From assembly GCF_008831285.2 (NCBI RefSeq), contig NC_045138.2, positions 21,363,934 through 21,423,933 on the forward strand: a DNA stretch of 60,000 nt. The letters run 5' to 3'. The notes under the pieces are model-generated. The model was not told the DNA's origin. It worked only from the letters and a program-made list of their open reading frames with translations, and ran no database searches. The DNA is from Nymphaea colorata. Lineage: Eukaryota; Streptophyta; Magnoliopsida; Nymphaeales; Nymphaeaceae. This document shows positions 36,235 through 47,460 of the stretch, in pieces; within the stretch, counting starts at the first letter, position 1, and each line of letters starts with the position of its first letter. The position numbers and the translations under genes are program-made.

Positions 36235-36672
36235 CTAAAACGGCTTGAGCTCGAGAATAGCTCATCAGAAGCAGCTCGACCTTGACTCGGCAGTTACTGT
36301 TGAGCTCGAGGTTGACTCGATTAAGGCTCGACAAACTTGTTTGGATATATGAACTATTACTTTGCCATAAATCAAACTTGACTCAATTAAAGTCACAAAC
36401 TTGAAGGAACTTTTGTAAAAACTTACATAATTAATTAACGTCAATATACCAGTTTTTTAATTAAAAAATGAGTCGGATGTTTAAAAAATCGTTACACATC
36501 ATTTTCGAGCAAAGTCCAGCTTTAACTGTTCGAGTTCAGTGACCTGAAACTCGACTCAATTATTTAAACGAGTCGACTCATGAACTCGAGCTTGATTCGT
36601 TAAGCAAATGATTCGTCTTGAACTCGTTCATGAGCCAAGCTCGTGTAGCTCGACTCGTTGCTCACATCTACT
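36235..36672. mobile_element. Family B element, copy 3
   Basis: Rich in GAGCTCGAG, GACTCGATTAAGGCTCGA and CTCGAACTCG-type words, ending CTCGACTCGTTGCTCACATCTA. That end is the inverted counterpart of the GGTGAACAACGAG end of the 20159-20630 copy. The left end is eroded. Non-coding. Confidence 0.6.
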
Positions 36673-37286
36673 CCTGCCTGCAGAGTGCAGGCATGCCGCC
36701 CGACCCAATAACCCTACCGATCAGTGATTGGGGGGGAGCAGGCAGTCCCCTTTCTGCCAGTCGATGGCAGGCACACCATCCGACCCAATAAGCCCCACCA
36801 ATTGGCGATTTGGGAGCTAAGTCACTGGACTCTTCTATTTTGCTGCCACACCGGAGTCCGCATCGAGTCGGGTGCGCACCGGACATGAGTGTGGCTTCGA
36901 CTCACACCCGAGCGTTAGAATGCCATCTTACTAAACTATTTATATAATATCTGTTGTTTTGATATTTTTCTATGCAATACAATTATTCAAGTATGTTATA
37001 TACATTAATAAGTAAATTGTAATAATATGCTTATTTTGTTACATATATAATAAATTAAAAAAATAATAATAATAAAATATCCTAACCACACCTACATTTT
37101 TTGAGATGTGCACCCGCACCAGCACCGACAGCCTGGGTGACATAGTTTGGGAGAAGGGGGAGGGAGCGGTCGGTCGCCTTTCTGCCTAGTCATATACCGG
37201 TGTTCATAGGAATGATCACCAGTTTGGTCTGCTTTCTGCCGCTTGTGCAATAAAAACACCGTGGCGAAATATATCTACCTACTATT
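36673..37286. other. Intergenic DNA with imperfect GC-richer repeats
   Basis: 36690-36800 has two related blocks sharing CCGCCCGACCCAATAA/CATCCGACCCAATAAG and GGCAGGC words. 36840-36900 is GC-richer. No gene family seen. Confidence 0.4.
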
Positions 37287-38060
37287 AGGAATGTCAATGT
37301 ATCATATTCAAATCTTATGTGTCCTTAATTTACTATATTTATTGGATGATCGCACATTTATATTTGGATGCATTTAGAAAAAAAAAATCTATACCATTTC
37401 CGAATCAGACTCTTAAATTCACAATCAAATTCAATTCAAAATTCACTTTCATATTCACATCCATATTGAATCTGAAATATTGGGTAATTTATTCAAAACT
37501 GAATCCAAATCCCAACATGACGGAATGTGATTTCTTAAAATCTAATCTAAGTAGATTCTTGAATGAATGATAATTTTTTTTTTTCTGCATTTCTGACTTA
37601 TTGAAACCAGCAATCTTATTCAAAGCAGTTTATTACCCAATCTAAATCCGATCCGTTGACATCGTTGCTATCTACCCCCCAGTTTAAGCCAACCTACCCC
37701 CCCCCATTCACAACCAAATCCAATCCAAAAGCCACATTTGAATTCAAAACCACATTCAATAATCCAAAAATTACATTTAAATTCACATCCACATTCAATC
37801 TGAAAACTTATGTGGATGTTAAAACCGGCTTTTGAAAAGTATGGATATTGGATAAAGAAAAATTGAACTTGCCATATTGATATTTGTTATTTGTTTGGTT
37901 ATTTATTTAAACCTGAATCCCAATCTAATTGGATGTTTTAAAATCAGATTTAACTAGATTTCTAGATTTAATATTAAATTTGTTTCTCTATCTGGATTAT
38001 CTTAAAAAGTTAATTAGTTGGATATCCAATTAAAATACGATCCATAGACATCTCTACTAC
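37287..38060. mobile_element. Two adjacent decayed family A elements
   Basis: One block starts near 37287 (AGGAATGTCAATGTATC) and ends near 37665 (CCGATCCGTTGACATC). A second, less complete block ends near 38055 (GATCCATAGACATCTCTAC). Both have family A style AT-rich interiors with AATCCAAATC and ACATTCAATC words. No coding capacity. Confidence 0.5.
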
Positions 38061-40412
38061 CTATGTTGTAGAATCTTATATCTTGCACGCCTTAAGCAAA
38101 CCTACCTAGCCTGATCTGTAGAATAATACAAGCGAAATTTCATCTTCGAGTCATATGATCCCGCATATTGTTAATATCCACTTTTGCATCTGATGCTCAT
38201 CTTGATTTTCCCTTATTTGAGCATCATCAAACCACATTTGATGCTGCCAATATCACTTTCCCTTTTAATCTCAGATTTGGATATGAGACATTGCTTTCAT
38301 CTCAACAAGTAATAGTCATTAATCCCAATTACTCAATAAGTTAAAAAAAAAACATGGAATACAAATCAAACACCCAATAAATCAGTTTTATGAAAACAAA
38401 ACAGTGCAGTAAATAAAAATAATCATAAATAACCTAAACAAACTAAACTCTAATGGATCATGACAAAACATCTAATAAATTGTGAATTAAACTACTTGAA
38501 GGCAGGCTGATACAAACCAAAAAACCATCACTTAAGAAAAAAAAACTTAAATTGCAATATGGAGAAATCTAAAGATAAATCTTACAAAATGCTATGCATC
38601 TTAGCAGAAATTAAAAAGAAGAAGAGATATCTAACATGACTGTACAATCCAGCGAATTTTACCTCACATAATAACAGTAAGAAGGTAAAAGACGACAAAT
38701 AATATTTTAATTATTAGCTGAATAAATTCATATTAAGTGTAGTACAACGTATCTATCACTGCAAGATTTATGGTATTCAGTGTAGTACCATTGCGGATTC
38801 GCACCTCAGCTTCGTCGATGCTATTTTTTCCTCTGCAAAATATCCTGCTAGTGTTGATTTTATCCATCGTTGTTGTAAGCATTATTTTTCATCTGTTATG
38901 GCATCACCATCATCCAATTTTTCTTTTAAAGCATAGCTCCGTTCAATTGTGTGTATATCTATATATTTTAGTTACCATATGTAGATCTCGGACATGCATC
39001 TCTTCGGCACGTGCTATCTGCTGCTTCTTCTGGCTTAATTGCCATATATGCGTTACAGATGTAAATGTTAAACTTCAGTTAACAACTCAAGAAAATATTG
39101 ATTGAGTTGCCGGTTTTCTTCTTTATTTTTTAGGCTTTTTCTTTTTGACATGACATGGGAGCGCCATTAGCCTGGCTTACAGACTGGTTGCGATGAGTTT
39201 GAGCCGCTTTTCTTCACAGAGTTCTGTTTTTTTTTTCTTTCTCTTTCTCCTTATCCATCATCATATTCTGCAGTTCTATTGATGCGTGTGTGCTTGCGTC
39301 ACAATTTGTAATGTTAAAGCAACTCTCCAAAGCGAAAACGTTGGCTGATTATAATCACCTTTTCCAAAAGTTACTTTGCCGTGAGACACTCATATATGAA
39401 CTGTTGATATTTATTGAGCAACTTATGATTTTCCTGGTGCATAAATTGCAACGTTGTATATTGCAAATTCTTGCTCATAAGCGTTTGATATCTCACAGCT
39501 ACCTCCATTTTTAATTTTACTCTTTTTGACAAAACATACCACATTGGAAAGAAATTTAGGATTGCACATGTAGTATATGCTTTTCTGATATATAGATACA
39601 AGGGAGGGGGCGGGGGCATCAAATTTTTAGAGTTATTAGACTTTTCAGCTTATAATAAAATATTCAATTGGAATTTGGATCCACACATAACCAATGCATA
39701 TGTATCTTCTCCAAGGGAAAAATGTATCTGGTTTTTCTTTCTTGGTTGTTTGTATGCTGTCTTTTGCAGATCTAAGGTAGATTTAATCAACTAATATACA
39801 TTGGGTATTTCCCAAAATGTAACAAATCCAATCTTCCTTCTTTTGGGTATATGCAACAAAATGGTCCTCAATAGTTGAGAGCACAAGGCAGATGAGGGCT
39901 ATGGTTCTGCACTTGTTGCCTGCAACATTGTCACTAATCACTCTCCATTAGGTAAGGCTTATTATATTTCCGATGTGTACTAACTTTTGAAGTTATCACA
40001 GAGAAGTCGCTTGTCGAGTTTCTCATGATTTAAGCCTGTGGGTGAAGGCAACAGAAAGAAGTCTAGATTGGTGTTTAGTTCCATTGTTATATTTAGAAAC
40101 TTGCTTCCCTTTTGAGAAGTCAATCGTCTTTCCCACCCCACCCTACTCTGTCCAAGAGGAAACTACACTCTAGATGCATCTATCTCTCTTTAATTTAGCT
40201 AGAGCACTCAGCCCAGTAGACTAGGAAAGCCTGGTCCTTGGTTGATCCCACTCAAGTGCATTCAAAAGTTACTGGTGCTATGATATTTTTCTCACTTAGA
40301 CTATTTCACAATGAAGCAAAGCAATCCCTGCTCATTAGGCTTGGCAACCAATCTGTCCCCTGCTTCTCCATTGACTATTTGAGAAGTTATGTTTGCAATA
40401 GGTATACAAAGA

Positions 40413-40474
<62 letters not shown>

Positions 40475-41230
40475 CTGAACAGTGAACAGGTGATCCGATT
40501 GGGATCCATTTGGCATCAGATATGTGTTACATATATGTGTTGATTTTTTCTGTGCTACTGTAACCCCACAAGAGGATCTGTAATGTTAAAACAAGACGTT
40601 TTCTGTTACTGGGTCTTCCTATCTTTGCAATTGGTGTTGAGCTTAGTACATTTGATAAAGCATCTGTAAGTGCCTGAATTTCCTTCAACAGCCTTTGCTT
40701 ATGTTAGCACACATTTCGAACCGTAGATGTCATTGTCCTATTTGAACAGCAAGTCATATAATGAGTCACTTTCACATGGTTTGCCTTCAAATTTTTATGT
40801 TTTGAAGTATAGACATGATTATAGGAACTTATAGTGCAAAGCATCATAGACATGAGGATGTATGATTCTATGATTCAATGAATACACGGATCACATGATC
40901 TGGTGAGTTTATTGTTCATGTATGTACCCATTTTTTAAATGCTTTTCTTTTGACTACGAAGATAATGAAGTACAAAGACTTGTGATGGTAGAAAAACTCT
41001 TGGATGACAATGATGAATATTCACTATAAAAATTTACAGTTAGAAACATCAAGCCTTAAATATATAGTGCACCAATTGTGGAGGATCAAGAAACATGAAA
41101 ATTCATAGTGGTTGTTTCAGGCCCATCAAATGCATCGCCTGGTCTGAGAAATGGAAGATTGCTGGCAGCTTGCTCGTTTCTACCCACTGAAAACATGGTA
41201 TATATGACCTTGAAGGTAGAATTATCGAAC
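38061..41230. other. Intergenic DNA, no supported gene
   Basis: Frames at 38770-39105 (plus), 39290-39514 (plus) and 39622-39371 (minus) have no recognisable domains. A minus-strand stretch near 38840-38720 reads as about 45 ordinary-looking codons but is too short to assign. The rest is AT-rich. Confidence 0.4.
40412..40472. repeat. (GC)n-(GA)n compound microsatellite
   Basis: About 14 bases of alternating G and C run directly into about 45 bases of GA repeats. The plus-strand frame across it encodes an Arg-Glu run and is not a gene. Confidence 0.95.
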
Positions 41231-41234
41231 ACAA

Positions 41235-41485
41235 TTCACATATGAATTAGATTTCCCGAGATTCCAGTCGAGCTATTGATAGAATCCATTTTTATGGAGA
41301 TTGCAAATATGCTTGGGCTAACGTATTTGGGAACTGATCAATGCACAAGAGAGCTCTCCAGGTTGGTGTTTGCTGGAGTTCAACTAGAGGCATGTTTAGA
41401 TTCTGTTGATCAATATGAATCCTGGGTTTGCTTTTGTCATGAATGTGGCTCGACGAGTCATTTTACTGTGGATTGTATATTGTAA
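41235..41485 (+). pseudogene. LINE ORF1 (DUF4283-type) relic with CCHC zinc knuckle
   Basis: Read on the plus strand, the stretch from about 41250 includes FPRFPVELL, then EIANMLGLTYLGTDQCTREL, and ends in a zinc knuckle CHECGSTSHFTVDC. This has exactly C-X2-C-X4-H-X4-C spacing, followed by a stop at 41483-41485. The order (hydrophobic segment, LG..IGTD-like motif, DSV.YE, then CCHC) fits the DUF4283/zf-CCHC_4 nucleic-acid-binding ORF1 proteins of plant LINE retrotransposons. Only the C-terminal part is left and upstream sequence is not open, so this is an old fragment. A LINE reverse-transcriptase relic in the same orientation lies at 45200-45690. A host zinc-knuckle gene is less likely. Confidence 0.55.
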
Positions 41486-41559
41486 ATGCTCGTCACTTTT
41501 TATATACTGCACCTTGGCATTCACAAACTGCACTCAAGTTTATAGTGACTGAAAAAGTA

Positions 41560-42536
41560 TTTTGACTACACTTGGATTTCATGAATCAAAGGTTGATTCT
41601 TCATTGTTCATTATTAATAATGACTTATGAAATTTTTATCTTGGTATACGTTGATGACATACTTGTGAAGGAAGCTCATCCAGAGAAATTGTTCGCATCG
41701 ACAACAAGATTGAGAACGATTTCTCGATTAAACTGCTTGTTCAAGTTAATGACTTCTTGGGAATCAAAATTTTTCTTGAAAAGAATAAGCTATTGCCAAA
41801 GAACATACGTTTTTGACATTTTGTTTAGTGCTGCTATGTATAAGTCGAAAACCATTTCTACCTCTGCCCCGTGGTCAACACGACTCGGTTTAGAGTTGGA
41901 AAACAGAAATTCAATAATCCTCATAAATATAGAAGTGTTGCCAGTGCATTGCAATATGCCGCTTTCACCCGGCCAACCACTGCTAACAAAGTGTCAGTTT
42001 ATGCATGATGATCTATATGAAGAACATTGGCAAAAGGATTCTCAGGTATGTCAAGGGGATATTAAGCTATGGTCTTGAAATTCACAAGGAAGATCATTTT
42101 ACTCTTTATATATTATTTAATGCTGATTGAGCCGGATGCCTAAATGATAGATGGCCTATAGGGGTTCTTGACCTATTTGAGAACTAATTTGTTATCTTGG
42201 AAATCCAGCAAGAAACATATTATAGCCAAATCTAACATTGAAGATCAGTACAAGGCTATCGCAGGTGGTGTGTCTGAAGCATTTCGGGTTCAGCAGGTCC
42301 TGACCGAACTTGGTATGAAGATGAATGGTGTTCCAACATCATTCCGGTAATCCAGGGGCAAACAACAAACCAAACACATTGAAATACACTATCGTCAGAG
42401 AACAGGTTACAGCCGCAGGGGAAAGATCAATATCAAGTTCATTGGATCTGATAAGTTGCTGATGATCTTACTAAGCCATTTGGAGGGATAAAATTTTCTG
42501 TTCAGAGACAAGCTGAATGATCTTGCAGAGGGGAAT
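41560..42536 (+). pseudogene. Ty1/copia retrotransposon relic: reverse transcriptase and RNase H
   Basis: Decayed 3' part of a copia polyprotein. The reverse-transcriptase active-site block is clear at about 41630-41680 (FILVYVDDILV, with the copia YVDD signature). It is followed by remnants in order: a FLKR-like segment, then HDDLYEEHWQKDSQ. Shifting frames then give the RNase H-like region near 42180-42310 (NLLSWKSSKKHIIAKSN, QYKAIAGGVSEA, QQVLTELGMKM). The protein is broken by frame changes and stops (for example at 42076-42078), and the gag, protease, integrase and 5' LTR parts are absent. It ends in the purine run GCAGAGGGGAA, the likely polypurine tract, directly before the LTR-like sequence starting at 42537. 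Old and inactive. Confidence 0.8.
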
Positions 42537-42902
42537 GTTGAAGAGGCAGTTGGAAAGTTGTTAATCAAGATCGCTCCAAATGTGTTGGCGATAAGTAAGT
42601 GCTCGGGTCAGTGGTTGAAGCCCCTAGCCATAAAAGGAAGATGATTGCTAATAATGAAGATAAGGAAAAGAATGCTGACCTTATCTTTCTAATTAGTAGA
42701 CAATCAAATGAATATGTAAACAAAACCCTCAAAAATGAATGAGGATCTACAACTTGCAACCAAACGTAATACTTATATGGCAACGAACACAACTCTCGGT
42801 GAATTTGAGAGAGTTGTTTTTTATCTTTAACGTTAATTGTGTGTCTCATTGTGGTGTATGTCACGTTGTTGCTTCTTCTCTGTTCTCATGGACAATTCAA
42901 AC
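42537..42902 (+). mobile_element. Probable copia 3' LTR
   Basis: Starts TGTTGAAGAGGC immediately after the purine-rich AGAGGGGAA, the standard polypurine tract/LTR junction of copia elements. The right edge is uncertain: candidates ending in CA are 42888 (TTCTCTGTTCTCA) and 42902 (GACAATTCAAACA). The second would pair with the TGTT start as TGTT...AACA. No second LTR is present in the window for comparison and the target-site duplication cannot be checked. If either edge is right, the LTR reaches the start codon of the next gene. Confidence 0.55.
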
Positions 42903-44281
42903 ACGATCAGACCCACAGAGCTAGTGCCCATGCAACAGCTAGCGCTTCCTCTGATACAACAGCTCGCGCAGCCGCTGGTGCAGCAACAACTACGGCCGCT
43001 GGTGCAGCCGCAAACCATTGGGTTTTACGTTTATCAGGAGCCATCTCTGGGGTGGGTGGTCGTGCCCGTTGGTCCTGGAATCGGCATGCCTGCGCCTGCG
43101 TGCATGCTACAGGGAATGATGCAAGCCCCAACCGCATTGCCGTCGGCGGGCACCAGATATGGAGAAAGGTCGTTGCAGTACCCAAAAACGGAGCAGGAAG
43201 TGGTGGAATCAAAGGGAACAGGGTCCGAGCAGCAGCAGGAGAGCTCCGACGCTGGATCCCAAGAAGAGGATGTGGAGCGCACGCTCTTTGTCACCTTCTC
43301 TAGGGGCTTTCCCGTCGAGCCTACAGTGCTTCAGGGTTATTTCACGAGGTTCTCTTCTCTCCCCATCTCTCTAACGTTTTACGAAGGCGACTGTTTTATT
43401 TTTTTTATTATAATTAATTTAATAGTTCTGGGTGAATGGGACACCCACCACTCGATTGAACTGTGCTTCAATTTACACATTGGTTGTATTTCTTTTACAA
43501 CATAAAAAGAAATTGGTTCAATTTACACATTGGTTGTATTTCTTTTACAACATAAAAAGAAATTGGAAAAGAAGACTGCCCGCTTATTTGCCCCTGTGTC
43601 AATCCCCTGTAGTTGAAGCCTAATTTCAGTGTATTATGAAACTTTGAGAGTTATAATAATAATTTGCATGTCTTAATTTTCTAATTCAGAAAGTAAACTT
43701 AATTTTGTTTTGGTAAGACAGTAACTTGAAAAAGTCGCCCTTTTGATACTATAAGCAAAAGCTAGGCCTTAAATAATGATCTTGTATCTCGATGGTGCAT
43801 GGTGTTCAACTGGAGCAAAATCTGAAGATATCTAAATGTTTGTAATAAATAGCACGACACATTATATTTACTAAGAAAAGTGCTTTTCATAGTTCTTCTT
43901 TTTCCATTTCAAATGGAGAGACTTGTTGGAAAACATCTAGTGAAAAGGGAGCGTTTGCGGTGAACAGGTGCAGATGAGAATTAATGCTGTTTTTCTTCTC
44001 TTCTGAACCACGTATGCAGTGAATATGGGGATATAGTAGACGCGGTGATTCTACAGAGGGTAAAAGCCGCAGGGGAGGATCCCCTCTACGCAAGAGTCCT
44101 GTTGAAGTCTGCAGTCTTTGTGAACTTGGTCCTCCAAGGCCATGAGAAGCTCAGGCTGAAGCTGGACGGCCGTGATGCCTGGATGCGTCCTTATGCAAGG
44201 AGAATCTCGACCTGCAAGAACAGTCGCCGGCAGCAGCACCGTCATCTCCATCTGGGTAGAAGGGGCCGCTGCCATCCCTGA
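42888..44281 (+). CDS. Two-exon RRM-like RNA-binding family protein
   Basis: Exon 1 is 42888-43348 and exon 2 is 44020-44281. The intron uses ACGAG|GTTCTC and TATGCAG|TGAATA, and the join keeps the frame, giving 240 residues. The N-terminus has short repeats rich in Gln, Leu and Pro (QQLALPLI, QQLAQPLV, QQQLRPLV; residues 16-40), then a Pro/Gly/Met-rich stretch and an acidic Ser/Gln/Glu linker (about 105-130). From residue 131, RTLFVTFSRGFPVEP followed by EYGDIVDAVILQ and DPLYARVLLKSAVFVNLVL resembles the divergent single RRM of a plant-specific family, ending in an Arg/His-rich tail. RNA binding is inferred, with no experimental role known to me. Exon 1 begins at the edge of a copia LTR, so the true start could instead be Met15. 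The unusual donor and short RRM leave some chance that it is a retained fragment. Confidence 0.65.
43467..43566. repeat. Perfect 50-bp tandem duplication inside the RRM-gene intron
   Basis: 43467-43516 and 43517-43566 are identical (each begins TTCAATTTACACATTGG and ends AAAAAGAAATTGG). A duplication without any substitution is either very recent or an assembly artefact. It lies wholly within the intron. Confidence 0.95.
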
Positions 44282-45199
44282 AGAGAGAGAGAGAGAGAGG
44301 GAAAGAAACTTGTTCACTTTCTTTCCTGTTCACTTCAATGTTTTCATAATGGTTGTTATTATTCAAATGTGTGTAGCCATATATTTTGTTTTTGGGGTTC
44401 ATTCCATAACTCTTTAAGAGAAGCCACTGTTCTTCTAGTTCCCACTATACATAGGACTCATGGAGCTTGTTGCACTGATACTTACAGCAACTATTCTATG
44501 ATTTAAACACAAGTCCTTATTGAAACAGACTGCCTTGCCGCCTAGTGGGCTACAACCCACTTTGCCTATTATGAATGATAATGAAAAGTTGTTAGTTGTA
44601 TTAAATTTGATTTTTTTTTTCTGCTTATGCCCGAATACTTTGTGTGATGACCACCTCCTTTTCCTTTGCCTAATATTATTACGACAGCTGATATTTTTTG
44701 TTTTTAAGGTGAACTATTATAGATGGACGCCTATTAAAAATACAATTAAATATATATATATAAATATATATAATGCTGTTAAGGATGGATCTGAAAAGAC
44801 AGGAAGAGCTCATGCTTGCATGTGTTTTAATACTTTAATCCATTCTGTGGGCTGAAAAAGGTAAAATAAAAGATGAGGGGAATGCTTTCACTTGGTCCAA
44901 TAGGAGAAGATCTCCCACTCTAGTGGAAAGAAAAATTAACTGCTGCTTTGCAAATAAGATCTAGTTTGTTAGGTTTTCTAGACACTGGTCTGCTGTGCTT
45001 TAGGGCCAGCTCTGAGCATGTGGCCCTGATTGCTCCGCATGTTGTTGCTTGGAACAGGAGTGTTTGGACCCGTCAGCCTCTGTGCAGGCAGATTGTCCAA
45101 CAGTCTTTTGATATTCCCTGCCTGGGTCGCCCTATGGTGAAACTGATTGCAAAGCTAGATCTGGTTAGATCTATCTCAGTCGCTATAATAGATTGTTGA
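44282..45199. other. 3' flank of the RRM gene; intergenic
   Basis: (GA)n at 44282-44300 directly follows the stop codon. An 83-codon plus-strand frame at 44948-45199 lies just before the LINE relic in the same orientation. It may be eroded LINE sequence, but I cannot match it to a domain. Confidence 0.35.
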
Positions 45200-45690
45200 A
45201 GGACGTATAGACCTGCAAGTCGTTCAGCTTCAAAAAGACTGAGGAAATTCCGGATGCGGTTGGTATTGACCTTGAGATCAGAGATGATAGAGAGATTCAG
45301 GTTCTCAAGGAATTATGTTCAGCTCTAAAAAGAAAAGAAATAGTGTGGAAGCAAAAAGGAAGGAGACAGCAACAAACACAAATTGAAGCCTAGCAGGGAC
45401 ATCACCCAAGGACGTGAAAGCATGCTTAATACTTTAAAGCTTAATACTTTAAAGAGATAAGTGGAAAAGGTGAAGGCTTCAACCCTTTTGTTAGACCGCC
45501 AACAACATTTTTTTTTTCATGAATACATTAAGAGCAGAACTAGAAAAAAGCAAATCAACAAAATTGTCTGATGAGGGTGAATTTGAAGAGCTGAGTTATG
45601 TTTTTGATGCCTGCCGCGGATACTTCAAAAATTTCTTTGTTAAAGATGAGTCTAGGGTAGCCATTCCTTTGATTGGCGAAAGGGTGACAT
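45200..45690 (+). pseudogene. Plant LINE retrotransposon relic (start of reverse-transcriptase region)
   Basis: One frame reads EIRDDREIQVLKELCSALKR followed by KEIVWKQKGR. This matches the conserved E-x-x-WKQKSR block that precedes the reverse transcriptase in plant LINEs. After a frame change, EYIKSRTRKKQINKI and DEGEFEELSYVFDACRGYFKNFF match the following block (R..N.I..I.D..G......I...F..YF..LF). Two stops and shifts separate the parts, so it is dead. The order and orientation match the ORF1 relic at 41235-41485, and the two may be halves of one element split by later insertions. Confidence 0.6.
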
Positions 45691-46990
45691 TTTGAAAATG
45701 ATTTTTTTTTTAATCGAGTCCCATGACTGCTGAAGATATGAAGATATTTATGATGTACATGTTGGCAATAATAATTTTCTATATTAATATGTTCTTAAAG
45801 GGCATAGAATAGTTGGTTGGGTGGGGAGCATGTGAAAAAACATATTTTAGTTCGATTGTCATTAGTGTTGTGCCTACGAGTATCAACATTAGTTTGATTC
45901 TTGCAAGTGTTGTGCCTCTCCATTTGGAGATATTGAAATGTAAACTACTGTCATCACAAATGTCAGCATAACCCAGAACCCCAGAAGCAAAAGGAATTGA
46001 GGGGGAAGGGGCTTTCGGGTATCTTTTTGGAATGGTCTGTCGTTGACCCCACTCACCCGGATATTACCATGTTCCTAAGCAGTGCCTAAGCATACGCTAA
46101 ACTGAAATACCACTTGGTAATAACTATGATAAAAGCGAAGAATTTGGTGGACGTACAATACAAGGAGCGCAGTCTGTCATATTATGAATTTACTCCGAGG
46201 AAATTTGACAACTAAAATTGAATCCAACATACTATGTGGCCTCATGCCATTGACCTTCCATCTTTGAAAATACATTAGTTACAGAAACAGCAATAGTATC
46301 TCAAGTAGTCATCTCATTTTCAAGAAAATAAGAGCAAGAGAAAATCTAGTGATACGCTAGAATCCTTTGTTTTTTCTCCAGAACATAACAAGTCAACTTC
46401 AGCAAATAATGCACATGGAATATATAGACAGCCAAGAGAATATGATGTGTGTGAGCAAAGTTTTGCATAAAGAGCGATGCTACAACAGGGGTGCCTTTTA
46501 CAAAACAAGTTTTCTGTCAGCATTACAACAACCCTATATAAAAAAGCTAAGTGGCTAAATGTAACCACCGAAAATAAGGTTCTGACAAATGGAGGCGAAG
46601 TGAAAATCTCTAGTAGGAATGAGACCAGCTTAGATTGGGGTCAGATGCAGCCATTACACTAACCAACCAATAATACTTGTGTAGACAGATCCAATAGTGG
46701 ACTGTATTTGGTCCACGAAAGTGAAACATATCTAATTACTTGCACATAAACAATTCTAATAATTCATACATATACAAATTTAGATATCCCCCAAAATTTC
46801 AATGTTAGCAGAATCCGATGGAGAAAATAGAATCAAACACACCCTAATTGCTCAATTTTATTACCTTCATTACTAAATCCAGAAGAATAATACTGGGTTC
46901 CAGTCAGAAAGGCAAAATCCAACTCGATGCCCCCAATTATTAGTGCTTTGAGGCAATCAATCAGATTATTCTTTAACTGAAAAATGTATC
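45691..46990. other. Intergenic DNA, no supported gene
   Basis: Overlapping frames on both strands at 46320-46662 have no recognisable domain. The rest is AT-rich. Confidence 0.4.
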
Positions 46991-47460
46991 CATTTAAGGC
47001 CATTAAACATTAAAGAAAAAGGAAAAAAAAAAGAAATAACAATTGATTCAATAATGCACATGACTCGAATTTTTTCATAACAAAGATTAACCATGTTTCT
47101 CATGATTTCTGTGGATTCAATAGAAGCAGAAAAATGTGGAATACATTGTGCGACCTAAGATTACAGCCGTCAAAGCAAAATCCTATCCCTATATAAAGAC
47201 AAAAATAGGTCATTTTGCTTCAACTGAGCTCATATCCCTTGGGGGAAGGATTGGTGGAAAGAGAGAGATTCACCGTTAGCAGTGAAGAATTCGTGTACCC
47301 CACCCTGGAGAAGTCTCACATACCAACATACATCTTCCAAAATCCAGGGATTTTTGAAGCTCAAAGGTTAGATATTCAAATACCAAATGGATGACATTTT
47401 TCTGCATGAAAGCTGACCACTTGTCTCCTTAACAATCACAAGCTGTTCGAATCTCGGCAC
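46991..47460 (-). other. 3' UTR/downstream flank of the first TMN gene, part of the duplicated unit
   Basis: From about 47060 to the stop codon this region aligns with 56110-56500 beside the second TMN gene (shared words include AAAATAGGT, TTTTGCTTC and CATATCCCT/CACATCCCT). The tandem duplication therefore carried the 3' flank as well as the coding exons. No other gene is seen. Confidence 0.6.

Noticed and set aside
42839-43303. Second plus-strand frame and minus-strand frames over RRM-gene exon 1
   Set aside because: Ala-rich, low-complexity translations in the wrong frame. Only the chosen frame joins through a splice site to the RRM-like segment in exon 2.
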